A stretch of DNA of 64,000 nucleotides from Paenibacillus radicis (ex Xue et al. 2023). Its GTDB lineage: Bacteria; Bacillota; Bacilli; Paenibacillales; NBRC-103111. Shown here piece after piece: positions 32,488 to 40,914 of this stretch. The DNA is taken from NCBI RefSeq assembly GCF_024722015.1, contig NZ_JANQBD010000016.1:167401-231400 (forward strand), in the 5' to 3' direction. The translations under genes and the position numbers were made by a program. The notes under the pieces were generated by a model. That model saw only the letters and a list, made by a program, of their open reading frames with translations. It had not been told where the DNA came from and made no database searches. Each line of letters opens with the position of its first letter. The first letter of the stretch is position 1.

Positions 32488-33141
32488 TTGGGCAAGTTTG
32501 ATTTGGTTTTGTTTGATTTGGATGGTACGTTAACCGATTCCAGCGAGGGGATTGCAAATGGTATCCAATACGCACTTTCCAAGTTTGGAATGCAGGAAGA
32601 AAGCAAGGAGCGGTTGGTACAGTGGATCGGACCGCCGCTTCTGGACACATTCCGGACTTATTACAGGTTTGACGAACAAAAAGCTAGGCAGGCAGAAATG
32701 TATTACCGCGATTACTACACAAGGAAAGGCATGTACGAAAATACTGTCTTTACGGGGATTCCTCAGATGCTTGATGAGCTTCAACAAGCAGGCACGCAAA
32801 TGCTAGTGGCCACTTCAAAATCTGCACCGATTGCCAAAAGCATTTTGCAGCATTTTCGTCTTCACACCTTTTTTAAGGTGGTAACAGGGAGCGACCTAGA
32901 CGGGACCAGGGCTTCAAAATCAGAAATTATTGATTCTGCTCTTAAACAATTCACTACTGGAGAGAGTCGAAAGGTCGTTATGGTCGGAGACCGCAAGCAC
33001 GATATCGTCGCGGCCCATGACAACGGAATCACATCCGCAGCTGTCTCGTACGGATATGGTACACTTCAAGAATTGGAAAAAGTGCAGCCGACCTATTTCG
33101 TACATTCAGTGAGCCAACTGAGAGCATTATTGCTTGCCTAA
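32488..33141 (+). CDS. HAD-superfamily phosphatase (Gph/5'-nucleotidase-like)
   Basis: I start at TTG 32488, nine bases after AAGGAGGTG; the frame is open further upstream but crosses the operator. 217 residues. HAD motif I is LFDLDGTLTDS, motif II lies in VATSK, and motif IV is MVGDRKHDI. A helical cap is inserted after motif I, as in phosphoglycolate phosphatase and some nucleotidases. Given the phosphoribosyltransferase and nucleoside hydrolase neighbours, dephosphorylation of a nucleotide or sugar phosphate is likely (inference). The phosphoribosyltransferase gene starts 21 bp later. Confidence 0.88.
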   Translation: MGKFDLVLFDLDGTLTDSSEGIANGIQYALSKFGMQEESKERLVQWIGPPLLDTFRTYYRFDEQKARQAEMYYRDYYTRKGMYENTVFTGIPQMLDELQQAGTQMLVATSKSAPIAKSILQHFRLHTFFKVVTGSDLDGTRASKSEIIDSALKQFTTGESRKVVMVGDRKHDIVAAHDNGITSAAVSYGYGTLQELEKVQPTYFVHSVSQLRALLLA

Positions 33142-33162
33142 TTTAGAAAAGGGAGACCAACG

Positions 33163-33687
33163 ATGGATACATTACTGGCACAAGAAATATACCAGACCGC
33201 CCATTTGACGGGCACTTTTCAGCTCAGGTCAGGACGAATATCGAACGATTATTTTGACAAGTATTTATTCGAGTCGGAACCAAATCTTTTGAATCGAATA
33301 ACGGATCAGTTAATTGCCAAAATTCCGGATAACACGGAATTGCTTGCAGGCTTGGAACTTGGAGGCGTTCCCATCGCTACAGCATTATCTTTGAAAACGG
33401 GCATACCTGCGCTTTTCGTCCGCAAAAAAGCGAAGGAATACGGAACATGCAAGCTTGCAGAAGGGATGCCGCTATCCGGTAAAAACGTTTGCATCATTGA
33501 GGATGTCGTGACGACAGGAGGGCAGATTGTGCTTAGCGCAAACGATATGAGGGGATTGGGTGCGAAAGTGTCTCACGCCATCTGCGTAATCCGAAGGGAA
33601 GAGGCCGCTCAAGAGCATCTTCTGGTCAACGGGCTGCAACTGTCCTCTTTGTTTACATTTAAAGACTTAATGACTTTTTGTAAATAA
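33163..33687 (+). CDS. Orotate-type phosphoribosyltransferase
   Basis: 174 residues, shorter than the roughly 210 of biosynthetic PyrE. The PRPP-binding motif is VCIIEDVVTTGGQI (about residues 108-121). HLTGTFQLRSGRISNDYFDKY and RKKAKEYGTCKLAEG match orotate phosphoribosyltransferase segments (substrate loop and flexible loop). It converts a base plus PRPP to a nucleotide, or the reverse. Its place in a catabolic-looking LacI-controlled cluster with a nucleoside hydrolase is unusual for pyrE. It is followed by operator 2. Confidence 0.85.
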   Translation: MDTLLAQEIYQTAHLTGTFQLRSGRISNDYFDKYLFESEPNLLNRITDQLIAKIPDNTELLAGLELGGVPIATALSLKTGIPALFVRKKAKEYGTCKLAEGMPLSGKNVCIIEDVVTTGGQIVLSANDMRGLGAKVSHAICVIRREEAAQEHLLVNGLQLSSLFTFKDLMTFCK

Positions 33688-33705
33688 TGTGGTAACGGTT
33701 ACACA
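33688..33705. promoter_or_regulatory. LacI-type operator 2
   Basis: TGTGGTAACGGTTACACA directly overlaps the end of the phosphoribosyltransferase gene region. GTAAC-G-GTTAC is a perfect palindrome with an odd centre; the other two sites differ at one core position. Confidence 0.72.
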
Positions 33706-33723
33706 TTGAGTTTATGTTTGTCG

Positions 33724-33750
33724 AGAGGGCTTCAATCAGAAGCTTTTATT
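33724..33750 (+). terminator. Hairpin with T-run after the phosphoribosyltransferase gene
   Basis: GGGCTTC pairs with GAAGCTTT (two wobbles) over AATCA, followed by TTTTATTT. A near copy occurs at 33843-33867. Confidence 0.6.
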
Positions 33751-33753
33751 TAT

Positions 33754-33801
33754 AATATCAGACTGTATAAGTTTTCAGCGGAGCTGAAGAAGTCTGATAT
33801 T
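33754..33801. repeat. Nested perfect inverted repeat in the operon gap
   Basis: AATATCAGACT (33754-33764) and AGTCTGATATT (33791-33801) are a perfect 11-bp pair enclosing TTCAGC-GGA-GCTGAA. An RNA from here would fold into one long rod. No T-run follows. Confidence 0.8.
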
Positions 33802-33842
33802 GCAAGAAAAGCTACCGTTTAGACACGAATGTATCTTCATCG

Positions 33843-33867
33843 AAAGGGCTTCGAATAGAAGCTTTTC
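33843..33867 (+). terminator. Second copy of the T-run hairpin
   Basis: AAAGGGCTTC-GAATA-GAAGCTTTT. It repeats the 33724 hairpin and lies immediately before operator 3. Confidence 0.6.
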
Positions 33868-33877
33868 TTATAAGATA

Positions 33878-33895
33878 TGTGGTACCGGTTACATA
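33878..33895. promoter_or_regulatory. LacI-type operator 3 (before the nucleoside hydrolase gene)
   Basis: TGTGGTACCGGTTACATA, identical over 18 bp to operator 1 at 32409, ending 35 bp before the GTG start. Confidence 0.75.
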
Positions 33896-33930
33896 TAGAG
33901 ACATTTATTATTTCGGAGGAGGCTGCATCG

Positions 33931-34833
33931 GTGGAACAAATGATTTTGGATACAGATATTGGAACAGATGTGGACGATGCTTTGGCGTTGGCATTGGCCT
34001 TGAAATCCGAGGAGATCATGCTTAAAGGAGTAACTACCGCTTACGGGCATGTAGATTATCGCGCGCGAGTGGCCAGGAAGCTATTGCGGCTGTGTGACCG
34101 AGAGGACGTCAAGGTATATGCCGGAATTGGAGCGACTTTACTCCGTAAACGGCAATTGATCGGTTACGGCCATGAAGTGGACGAGGAAATGCTGACTGAC
34201 GAGCGTTATAATTACGAATCCATGCATGCCGTTGATTTTATTATCGATACGGTGTTGAAAAATCCACATCAAATTACGTTGGTCTGCATCGCACCGATGA
34301 CCAATATAGCGGCAGCGATCATCAGGGAACCTAAAGTTGCCGAGCTTGTCAAACGAATCGTCCTCATGGGAGGCGTGACCCGATTAGGCGATAACGGGGT
34401 TGAATTGCCTTTCTTGGAATATAACGTAAAATGCGATCCGGAATCAGCCTCCGTCGTTTTTTCCAGCAAGGCGCCGATTTATATGGTGGGATTGGATGTC
34501 ACGACGAAAGTGAAGCTGACGGAAAAAGAACAAGAACTTCTAGCGGGCTCAGATCAGCCTCTGAATCGAGAGTTGGCGAAGCTGATCACCAGGTGGCAGC
34601 GGCTTTCGGGCAAGGATTGGTGCGCGATGCACGATCCCCTCGCCGTATCGCTCCTTTTTGATCCTTCTCTCGTCAAGTTCCGTAAAATGGATGTTCAGGT
34701 CGAATACGATCATCGTCATCCTTCCGGTCAAACGGTCGCTGTTGCAGACGCACAGTCTACAATTCACGTCGGCCTGGAGGTAGAAACGGATAAGTTTATG
34801 GATCAGCTAATGCGGAGACTTCTTGCAAATTAA
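33931..34833 (+). CDS. Inosine-uridine-preferring nucleoside hydrolase family protein
   Basis: The GTG at 33931 follows GGAGGAGGC; an upstream in-frame start overlaps the operator. 300 residues. The calcium-binding cluster is ILDTDIGTDVDDALAL at the N-terminus (Asp7, 9, 13, 15, 16). Further ligand segments are PMTNIAAA, VLMGG and DPLAVSLLF with Asp near residue 233. The family cleaves ribonucleosides to base and ribose. The ribokinase gene further down would phosphorylate the released ribose. Confidence 0.9.
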   Translation: MEQMILDTDIGTDVDDALALALALKSEEIMLKGVTTAYGHVDYRARVARKLLRLCDREDVKVYAGIGATLLRKRQLIGYGHEVDEEMLTDERYNYESMHAVDFIIDTVLKNPHQITLVCIAPMTNIAAAIIREPKVAELVKRIVLMGGVTRLGDNGVELPFLEYNVKCDPESASVVFSSKAPIYMVGLDVTTKVKLTEKEQELLAGSDQPLNRELAKLITRWQRLSGKDWCAMHDPLAVSLLFDPSLVKFRKMDVQVEYDHRHPSGQTVAVADAQSTIHVGLEVETDKFMDQLMRRLLAN

Positions 34834-34854
34834 AAGTACAAAGGGGAGATTTAC

Positions 34855-36180
34855 ATGAAAAAACCGGTTTTCAAAATGACTTGTTTCCTCAGCCTCCTGC
34901 TGACAGTTTCGGCATGTTCGTCGGCTAACCAAGCGAACGTTGCGCCAAAGCCGAATACGCCTATAGAGCTGACTTTTGTTACTCTTAACGGTCGGGATAA
35001 TGACGGATACAACGAAGTGATCAATCATTTTGAAAAAGCCAATCCCGACATCAAAGTCAGACTGGAAATGTACCCATACCGCCAATTGTTGGAAACGGTA
35101 GAAGTAAAAATGGGCTCTAAATCAAAAGATATCGATATCCTCTCGGTTGACGCTCCGTTGGTTGCGAATTATACCGTAAAAGGTTATCTTGAACCGCTGG
35201 AGCCTTTGTTTAAAGATGTGAACTTCAAGGACAAATGGATCAAATCTTCGCTGGATGCAGGAACTTACAACGGTGCACTGATGGCCGCTCCTATCAATAC
35301 ATCCAGTCAGGTGTTGTATTACAACAAAGATATTTTAAACGAAAGAGGCATCGTCCCCCCAAGCCCGGATATCGACAAAAGATGGACCTGGGAGCAGCTC
35401 GTTGATTCAGCCAAAAAGCTGACCTTTAATAAAAACGGAGGCAATCAACCTGACGTCTTCGGGTTCAGCTTCGAGCAGATTGATCGCCCTTACCAGCTAT
35501 TGGCTCTGCCACAAAGCCTAGGTGCCCAAGTTATAAGCGCCAATGGAATTACGGCAACAGGTTATACGAACTCATCGCAGATGAGTGAAGCAGGCAAATT
35601 TTATTTCGATTTGTTCAACACGTGGAAGGTTAGTCCCAAAATTTCTTCGGACTTATCGGTCGAATTTTTTATGACAGGCAAAGTCGCAATGTTTATCGGC
35701 GGACCTTATAACGCCGAGAAGTTTAAAAATGCGAATCTTAATTTTGGCATCGCCCCGCATCCTTATTTTCAAGGGAAAAAAGTCGCTACACCGACTGGAA
35801 GCTGGCATGCAGGTATTTCCAAATACTCCGCCAAAAAAGAGGCAGCCGCCAAATTCATTCAATATTTGACTTTCGGTGAAGGCGCGAAAATATGGAACGA
35901 CAAGCACCATGATGTCCCGGCTTATTTAGATATATTGAATGAAATTGAAAAAGATCCGAAATATAACGCGTTCCCAAATCAAGTTATGCGCATTGCCGCA
36001 TATGAAGCGAGAAATACGGGGGTTCCGCGGCCTTCAACTCCGGGATATTTGGAATGGGAATCGATTTTAGGAAAGTCGTTTGAAGACATGAAAAACGGGG
36101 CCGAGCCCAAATCAACATTGGACACGGCATCCAAACAAATCGACGGTTTATTAAAAAAATACGAGTCGCTTGTCAAGTGA
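34855..36180 (+). CDS. ABC importer extracellular solute-binding lipoprotein (CUT1 type)
   Basis: 441 residues. A lipoprotein signal ends in TVSACSS. The mature protein has family 1 solute-binding features: ELTFVTLNGRDNDGYNEVINHFEKAN-type start, DILSVDAPLVANYTVKGYLEPLEP, and GKVAMFIGGPYNAEKF in the second lobe. It captures the substrate outside the cell and docks to the two permeases downstream. CUT1 proteins usually bind sugars; the salvage genes around it argue for a nucleoside-like or ribosyl compound (inference). Confidence 0.9.
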   Translation: MKKPVFKMTCFLSLLLTVSACSSANQANVAPKPNTPIELTFVTLNGRDNDGYNEVINHFEKANPDIKVRLEMYPYRQLLETVEVKMGSKSKDIDILSVDAPLVANYTVKGYLEPLEPLFKDVNFKDKWIKSSLDAGTYNGALMAAPINTSSQVLYYNKDILNERGIVPPSPDIDKRWTWEQLVDSAKKLTFNKNGGNQPDVFGFSFEQIDRPYQLLALPQSLGAQVISANGITATGYTNSSQMSEAGKFYFDLFNTWKVSPKISSDLSVEFFMTGKVAMFIGGPYNAEKFKNANLNFGIAPHPYFQGKKVATPTGSWHAGISKYSAKKEAAAKFIQYLTFGEGAKIWNDKHHDVPAYLDILNEIEKDPKYNAFPNQVMRIAAYEARNTGVPRPSTPGYLEWESILGKSFEDMKNGAEPKSTLDTASKQIDGLLKKYESLVK

Positions 36181-36197
36181 TGTCGCGGTAAACGGAC

Positions 36198-36232
36198 AAA
36201 GAGGAGCGGACCATTCGCTGAGCTCCTCTTTT
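36198..36232 (+). terminator. Attenuator-like hairpin between binding protein and permease genes
   Basis: AAAGAGGAGC pairs with GCTCCTCTTTT, then TCC. Such partial terminators after binding-protein genes lower permease expression. It also argues against the upstream permease start at 36170. Confidence 0.8.
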
Positions 36233-36280
36233 CCTCCCACGGAACAGGCATTATATCTCTCTTCAAAGGTGGCTGTCAGC

Positions 36281-37141
36281 ATGCTCCGAAATAAACTCGT
36301 ACCGTATGTTTTTCTTTTTCCGGCAATTCTAGGTTTGCTTGTTTTTAAGCTGTATCCGATTACGGATGCCTTGATCCAGAGTTTTTACGCACCGACTTTT
36401 CTTGCCGATGTCAAGCAGTTTATCGGTTTGCGCAACTATATGGAGCTTTTAACCGACTCTGTTTTTTGGAATTCCGTGAAGGTGACGCTATTGCTGAACA
36501 TCGTTATAAATCCTCTACAAATTGCGCTTGCTTTCCTGCTTGCATTGCTTCTAAACCGCAAACTCAAAGGAATTGGTATTTTCCGCGGTATTCATATCGT
36601 TCCGATATCCGTCTCCGTCCCGATTGCGTGCATATTATGGGCGATTATGCTGAATCCCGAGCAGGGTCTGGTCAATACGATACTTGTTTGGATCGGTTTC
36701 GACCCCCAGCCCTTTTTAGCGAGCAAAAATCAAGCTTTATGGACGATTATTTTGATTGCCACTTGGAAGGGAGTAGGATATTGGTCGATATTTTTGCTGG
36801 CCGGCTTGCAGGAAATTTCGCCTTCGCTGTACGAATCGGCTTCCATAGACGGCGCGGGAAAAGCCCAGCAATTCCGAAACGTAACCTTTCCCATGCTGAA
36901 ACGTACGTTGACCTTTGTTACGGTTGCTGATACAGTGGCCAACTTTTTGCTCTTTGCCCCGATGTACATCCTCACTAGAGGAGGTCCGGAGAACAGCACT
37001 AACGTCCTCATGAATGAAAGCTTTAACCTGGCGTTCGTCTATTCGGATATGGGCAAAGCTTCCGCGATCATTATTCTGCTTCTGCTCATGCTCGCAGTGA
37101 TTATTTTGCTGCAGTTCAAGTTTCTTAAAGCGGAACATTAA
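36281..37141 (+). CDS. ABC importer permease 1 (MalF/UgpA type)
   Basis: The ATG at 36281 follows AAAGGTGG, giving 286 residues and six membrane helices. The frame is open from 36170, but that stretch crosses the attenuator and is hydrophilic. The coupling motif EAA-like loop reads YESASIDGAGKAQQFRNVTFPML (about residues 185-207). Pairs with the next gene to form the membrane channel. Confidence 0.9.
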   Translation: MLRNKLVPYVFLFPAILGLLVFKLYPITDALIQSFYAPTFLADVKQFIGLRNYMELLTDSVFWNSVKVTLLLNIVINPLQIALAFLLALLLNRKLKGIGIFRGIHIVPISVSVPIACILWAIMLNPEQGLVNTILVWIGFDPQPFLASKNQALWTIILIATWKGVGYWSIFLLAGLQEISPSLYESASIDGAGKAQQFRNVTFPMLKRTLTFVTVADTVANFLLFAPMYILTRGGPENSTNVLMNESFNLAFVYSDMGKASAIIILLLLMLAVIILLQFKFLKAEH

Positions 37142-37157
37142 AGGGGACACTAAGAAA

Positions 37158-37997
37158 ATGTCTAAGGGAAAATCCAACTCTGCGTTTTTTTTCTGCATTC
37201 ATCTCATCATTGCATGTTTGGTACTGCTGCCGTTATTGTTTGCCTTAGTCTCCTCATTTCGGCCATTAACCGAAATTTTTCGGTACGTTTCGCCATTTTC
37301 CTGGAGGACCTTCATCCCAACAGAGCTTACATTTGACGCCTATACGAGTTTGTTTACGGCAAGAGGTTTTGGGAGAATATTCCTAAACACCTTTCTTGTT
37401 ACATTCGTCACCGTGATTGTCGGAGTTTTCATCAACTCGATGGCGGCGTTTGCGTTCTCCAAATTCGAATTTCGCGGCAAAAACACGCTGTTTTTGCTTG
37501 TTCTGGTGACGTTCATGATTCCGTTTGAAGTCATTGCCATTCCGTTATACAATTTAGTTGACCATTTGGGCTGGATCGATACGTATTGGGGACTTATTGT
37601 TCCCGGACTCGCCAACGGCCTGGTTATTTTTCTGTTCAGGCAATTTTTCATGGATATGCCGACGATGCTCCTTGAATCGGCTCATTTAGATGGCGCTTCC
37701 TGGTCGACTATATATACTAAGATCGTAATGCCGCTGAGCAAGCCTGTTACAATCAGCGCGGGTTTGCTGCTCTTCCTTTTTCAATGGGAATCGTTTTTGT
37801 GGCCCGTTATTGCAACACGTTCAAAGCAATATAAAGTCATTCAAGTGGCTATGAGCGATTTTGTGACAGAACATGCTACTTTTTGGAACGAAATGTTTGC
37901 GGCATGTACGCTCGCAGTTCTCGTTCCCGTACTCGTGCTGCTGCCGCTGCAAAAATACTTCGTGCAGGGCGTTACCGGCACAGGCATTAAAGAGTAA
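37158..37997 (+). CDS. ABC importer permease 2 (MalG/UgpE type)
   Basis: 279 residues, AAGGGGAC upstream, six membrane helices. The EAA loop reads LESAHLDGASWSTIYTKIVMPL, with the conserved Gly for ATPase contact. No ATP-binding gene is present in the cluster, so a shared MsmX-type ATPase encoded elsewhere would power the importer, as is common for CUT1 systems in Bacillota. Confidence 0.92.
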   Translation: MSKGKSNSAFFFCIHLIIACLVLLPLLFALVSSFRPLTEIFRYVSPFSWRTFIPTELTFDAYTSLFTARGFGRIFLNTFLVTFVTVIVGVFINSMAAFAFSKFEFRGKNTLFLLVLVTFMIPFEVIAIPLYNLVDHLGWIDTYWGLIVPGLANGLVIFLFRQFFMDMPTMLLESAHLDGASWSTIYTKIVMPLSKPVTISAGLLLFLFQWESFLWPVIATRSKQYKVIQVAMSDFVTEHATFWNEMFAACTLAVLVPVLVLLPLQKYFVQGVTGTGIKE

Positions 37998-38035
37998 GGG
38001 CTCCCGTTTATTATAGAGAGGAATGGATCGAAATT

Positions 38036-39046
38036 ATGGCAACTATTCGCGATGTGGCAAAGCTGGCAGGCGTGTCGGTGGCGACCGTTTCAAGGGTGAT
38101 TAATCAAAGCGGTTACGTCAACAAGCAGACGGAAGACAAAATAATGAAGAGCATGCGCGAATTGCAATATACTCCCAATACATTGGCAAGAGGGTTGGCC
38201 AATAAAAAAACGGACTCGATTGCGCTGATCATACCGAACATCACAAATCCGTTTTTTCCGGAGCTTGTGCAAGCTGTCGAGGACGCCGCCAACCGTTACG
38301 GATATACTTTGCTGCTCGGGAATTCCTACAATAACGAAGAGAACGCCCTTCAATACATTCATATTTTCAAAAACCGGTTTGTGGACGGCGTGTTGATATT
38401 CGCTTCACATCAATTCGATTCAAAAGATTTAAGTGAAATCGACAAAATTGAAATTCCGACGTTCGTGATCGACAAAGCTTTGGACAACAATCAGATTTTC
38501 TCGGCAAAAAACCGCAATTTTATGGGCGCCACCATGGCAGTAGAGCACTTGCAGACGATCGGCTGCCGACACATTGCGCATATCCGCGGTCCGGAGAAGC
38601 TCTTTCCTGCCCGAGAACGATTCCGCGGCTACCAGGATGCTCTGGAAAAGACGGGAGACTTCAATCCGTCCTATGTGGAGAACGGCGATTTTTCGATGGA
38701 AAGCGGCGTGGAGGCGACCCTTCGTCTTCTGGACAAGCATCCCGAGATCGACGGCATATTCGCCGCCAACGACCTTATGGCGGTAGGAAGCCTTAAAGCA
38801 TTGCAGCGCCAAGGGAAAAAGGTGCCCGACCAAGTCGCGCTGATCGGCTACGACGGTATTCAGCTGCTGCAGATGTTCGAGCCTGAGATCAGTACGATAG
38901 CGATACCGATTTACGATATCGGCAACGCCGCAGTTTCTATATTAATCGACCTCATTAACGGCAAAGAAAACCGTTTCGGAATAAATTCGAATATTATGGA
39001 TGAATTCGAAGTTAAACTGATACAAAGAGCGACAACAACCAAATAA
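38036..39046 (+). CDS. LacI-family transcriptional regulator
   Basis: 336 residues. The DNA-binding headpiece is TIRDVAKLAGVSVATVSRVIN (residues 3-23), with the hinge helix TPNTLARGLANKK. A periplasmic-binding-type ligand domain follows (about 60-330). It is the only regulator in the cluster and the obvious binder of the three TGTGGTAxCGGTTACA sites at 32409, 33688 and 33878. The effector is probably the imported compound or a ribosyl derivative (inference). Confidence 0.92.
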   Translation: MATIRDVAKLAGVSVATVSRVINQSGYVNKQTEDKIMKSMRELQYTPNTLARGLANKKTDSIALIIPNITNPFFPELVQAVEDAANRYGYTLLLGNSYNNEENALQYIHIFKNRFVDGVLIFASHQFDSKDLSEIDKIEIPTFVIDKALDNNQIFSAKNRNFMGATMAVEHLQTIGCRHIAHIRGPEKLFPARERFRGYQDALEKTGDFNPSYVENGDFSMESGVEATLRLLDKHPEIDGIFAANDLMAVGSLKALQRQGKKVPDQVALIGYDGIQLLQMFEPEISTIAIPIYDIGNAAVSILIDLINGKENRFGINSNIMDEFEVKLIQRATTTK

Positions 39047-39064
39047 AAACCAGCAGTTTGAGAG

Positions 39065-40003
39065 GTGAGCCTGATTAGTATTTTGGTAGCAGGCAGTATA
39101 AATATGGATATTGTTAGTTATGTCTATAAGCATGCCGTTCCAGGCGAAACCGTACAGGCGCTGCGGACGGAACATCATGCAGGAGGAAAAGGAGCGAACC
39201 AGGCCATGGCTGCAATGCGATCCGGGGCTTCGGTTACGATGATCGGTGCGGTCGGAAACGATGCTACGGGGAAATCGCTGCTGCAGGAGCTCCAGCAAGG
39301 TGGGTTTTCTACCGGTCATATATGCGAGAAAGTCGGTTTATCGGGAATGGCCTTCATTACAGTTGACAAAGCGGGTGAAAATCAAATTGTTTTATCGTCA
39401 GGGGCGAATGCCGAGCTCACAATACAAGATTTGGAAATGGCGTTTTCCGACACAGCTGCCTTTCATGGAGTCCGAATGCTGCTGCTGCAAAACGAAATCC
39501 CTTGGGAGCTTAATGCCTATTTGATCCAAACGGCTAGACGGTTGGGCATCAATACGGTTTTTAATCCTGCCCCGGCTTTAAACATTACACCTGAGATGCT
39601 TCGACAATTGAACACGTTGATTCTGAACGAAACAGAAATCGCAGCGATTACAAACCGTCAAATCGATAGCTATGTTCAAGCAGAAGAGGCTGTGAAGGAA
39701 ATCGCGGCACTGGGTGTCAATGAGGTCATTTTGACGATGGGGGGCGAAGGTTCCCTTTATTATAACGGAGAGGGCCGATTGATCCGGACAAAAGCTTTTT
39801 CTGTCCCTACCGTGGATACTACAGCCGCCGGCGATACGTTTATCGGTGCCTTTGCTGCGGCAAGCTGCACTGATATGGAGGTGGAAGAACGGCTGCGATT
39901 TGCCACGGCTGCTGCTGCTTTGACCGTTTCCAGACAAGGAGCGCAGATCTCCATTCCACTTCGCTCTGAAACGGTCGATTTTTTGAGTTCGACCGCATTT
40001 TGA
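39065..40003 (+). CDS. rbsK: Ribokinase
   Basis: 312 residues from GTG 39065. The GAGAGGTG ribosome binding site overlaps that codon, so the true start may be the ATT at 39074 or TTG at 39083. PfkB-family marks: AGSINMD, the substrate-binding HHAGGKGANQAMAAMRSG, GAVGNDATGKSLL, and the catalytic TTAAGDTFIGAFAA near residue 255-268. It phosphorylates ribose released by the nucleoside hydrolase, feeding the pentose phosphate pathway. Confidence 0.92.
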   Translation: MSLISILVAGSINMDIVSYVYKHAVPGETVQALRTEHHAGGKGANQAMAAMRSGASVTMIGAVGNDATGKSLLQELQQGGFSTGHICEKVGLSGMAFITVDKAGENQIVLSSGANAELTIQDLEMAFSDTAAFHGVRMLLLQNEIPWELNAYLIQTARRLGINTVFNPAPALNITPEMLRQLNTLILNETEIAAITNRQIDSYVQAEEAVKEIAALGVNEVILTMGGEGSLYYNGEGRLIRTKAFSVPTVDTTAAGDTFIGAFAAASCTDMEVEERLRFATAAAALTVSRQGAQISIPLRSETVDFLSSTAF

Positions 40004-40059
40004 ATAGAGTAGAGGTCTAATTGGCCATTCATATTTTTTAATCTGGAATGAGGTCTTTC

Positions 40060-40596
40060 ATGGAAAAAGTATTTATATTGCTGTTTATTGTCGCTGGCAT
40101 CGGTCTCAGCTCTCAGGCTGCCATCAACGGCGGCTTAGGTAAAACGGTCGGCGCGCTTGAAGCCACATTCATTTCCTTTCTGGTGGGGACGATCGTCTTG
40201 TTTTTATTCATTTTGTTTTTTGGAAAAGGCAACGTGCTGCTGCTGTTCACTGTTCCCAAATGGCAATTGGTCGGCGGTTTGATTGGCGCCGCTTACATCG
40301 CCATTCTCACCTTCGCCGTACCTAAAATTGGGGTCGGTGTGTCGATCATTTCAGTGATCTGCGGGCAAATTTTGATGAGTATGCTAGTCGATCATTTCGG
40401 TTGGTTCAACGGTGCCAAGTTTCCTATCAACGGTTCGAAAATCATCGGCGTCGCCTTTTTAGTCATTTCGTTAATTTTTTTGGCTCATGGCAATTCTACT
40501 AAGGCAGCCGGATCGCTGGCTAAAGAATCGGAGTCAAACGTAACGGACAATGCCGAAGGCAATCCCAGGCTACCCACGGAACCGAATAAGTCTTAA
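40060..40596 (+). CDS. YdcZ/DUF606-family membrane transporter
   Basis: The ATG at 40060 has TGAGGT six bases upstream, giving 178 residues. Five membrane helices with the family start GIGLSSQAAINGGLGKTVGALEA and the repeat-like VPKIGVGVSIISVICGQI. The DMT-superfamily DUF606 group is of unknown substrate, though members sit near sugar genes. Last gene before a terminator, so it likely belongs to the salvage operon. The C-terminal 30 residues are hydrophilic. Confidence 0.85.
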   Translation: MEKVFILLFIVAGIGLSSQAAINGGLGKTVGALEATFISFLVGTIVLFLFILFFGKGNVLLLFTVPKWQLVGGLIGAAYIAILTFAVPKIGVGVSIISVICGQILMSMLVDHFGWFNGAKFPINGSKIIGVAFLVISLIFLAHGNSTKAAGSLAKESESNVTDNAEGNPRLPTEPNKS

Positions 40597-40619
40597 AATA
40601 CGCATTTTCAATATTTCGG

Positions 40620-40646
40620 GCTGTCGCGATCGCGGCAGCTTTATTT
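40620..40646 (+). terminator. Terminator of the salvage cluster
   Basis: GCTGTCGCGA pairs with TCGCGGCAGC (one wobble), followed by TTTATTT. Confidence 0.75.
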
Positions 40647-40914
40647 GTTTAAGTAACTTGCGTAGATTCATGGCATAAGTACCCATTCCATTCAGCTATA
40701 AACTCAAGTTTTCGATAATGCACCTAAGAAAAACGCAGCATTTGGATGAAATCAGGAGAATTCCTCTGAAAATACTTGCCTATACGGCTTAGAATAACAA
40801 TATAAGGCATGAAAAATAGTCTGAACTCGTTTATAATCGATGACAGTGAGCATCGGACCCGGCAATCCTGAGAGTGGAGAGCTAAACAGACAACAGAATA
40901 GGAGAGGGTTTTTC
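40647..40914. promoter_or_regulatory. Leader of the SulP gene with a -10 element
   Basis: The gap between the terminator and the SulP start has TATAAT at about 40831-40836 with only a weak -35. No riboswitch or other RNA family is recognised. The AGGAGAGGG ribosome binding site ends just before TTG 40915. Confidence 0.4.

Noticed and set aside
40840..40914. N-terminal extension of the SulP protein from ATG 40840
   Set aside because: No ribosome binding site is present and the ATG sits beside a TATAAT; TTG 40915 has AGGAGAGGG.
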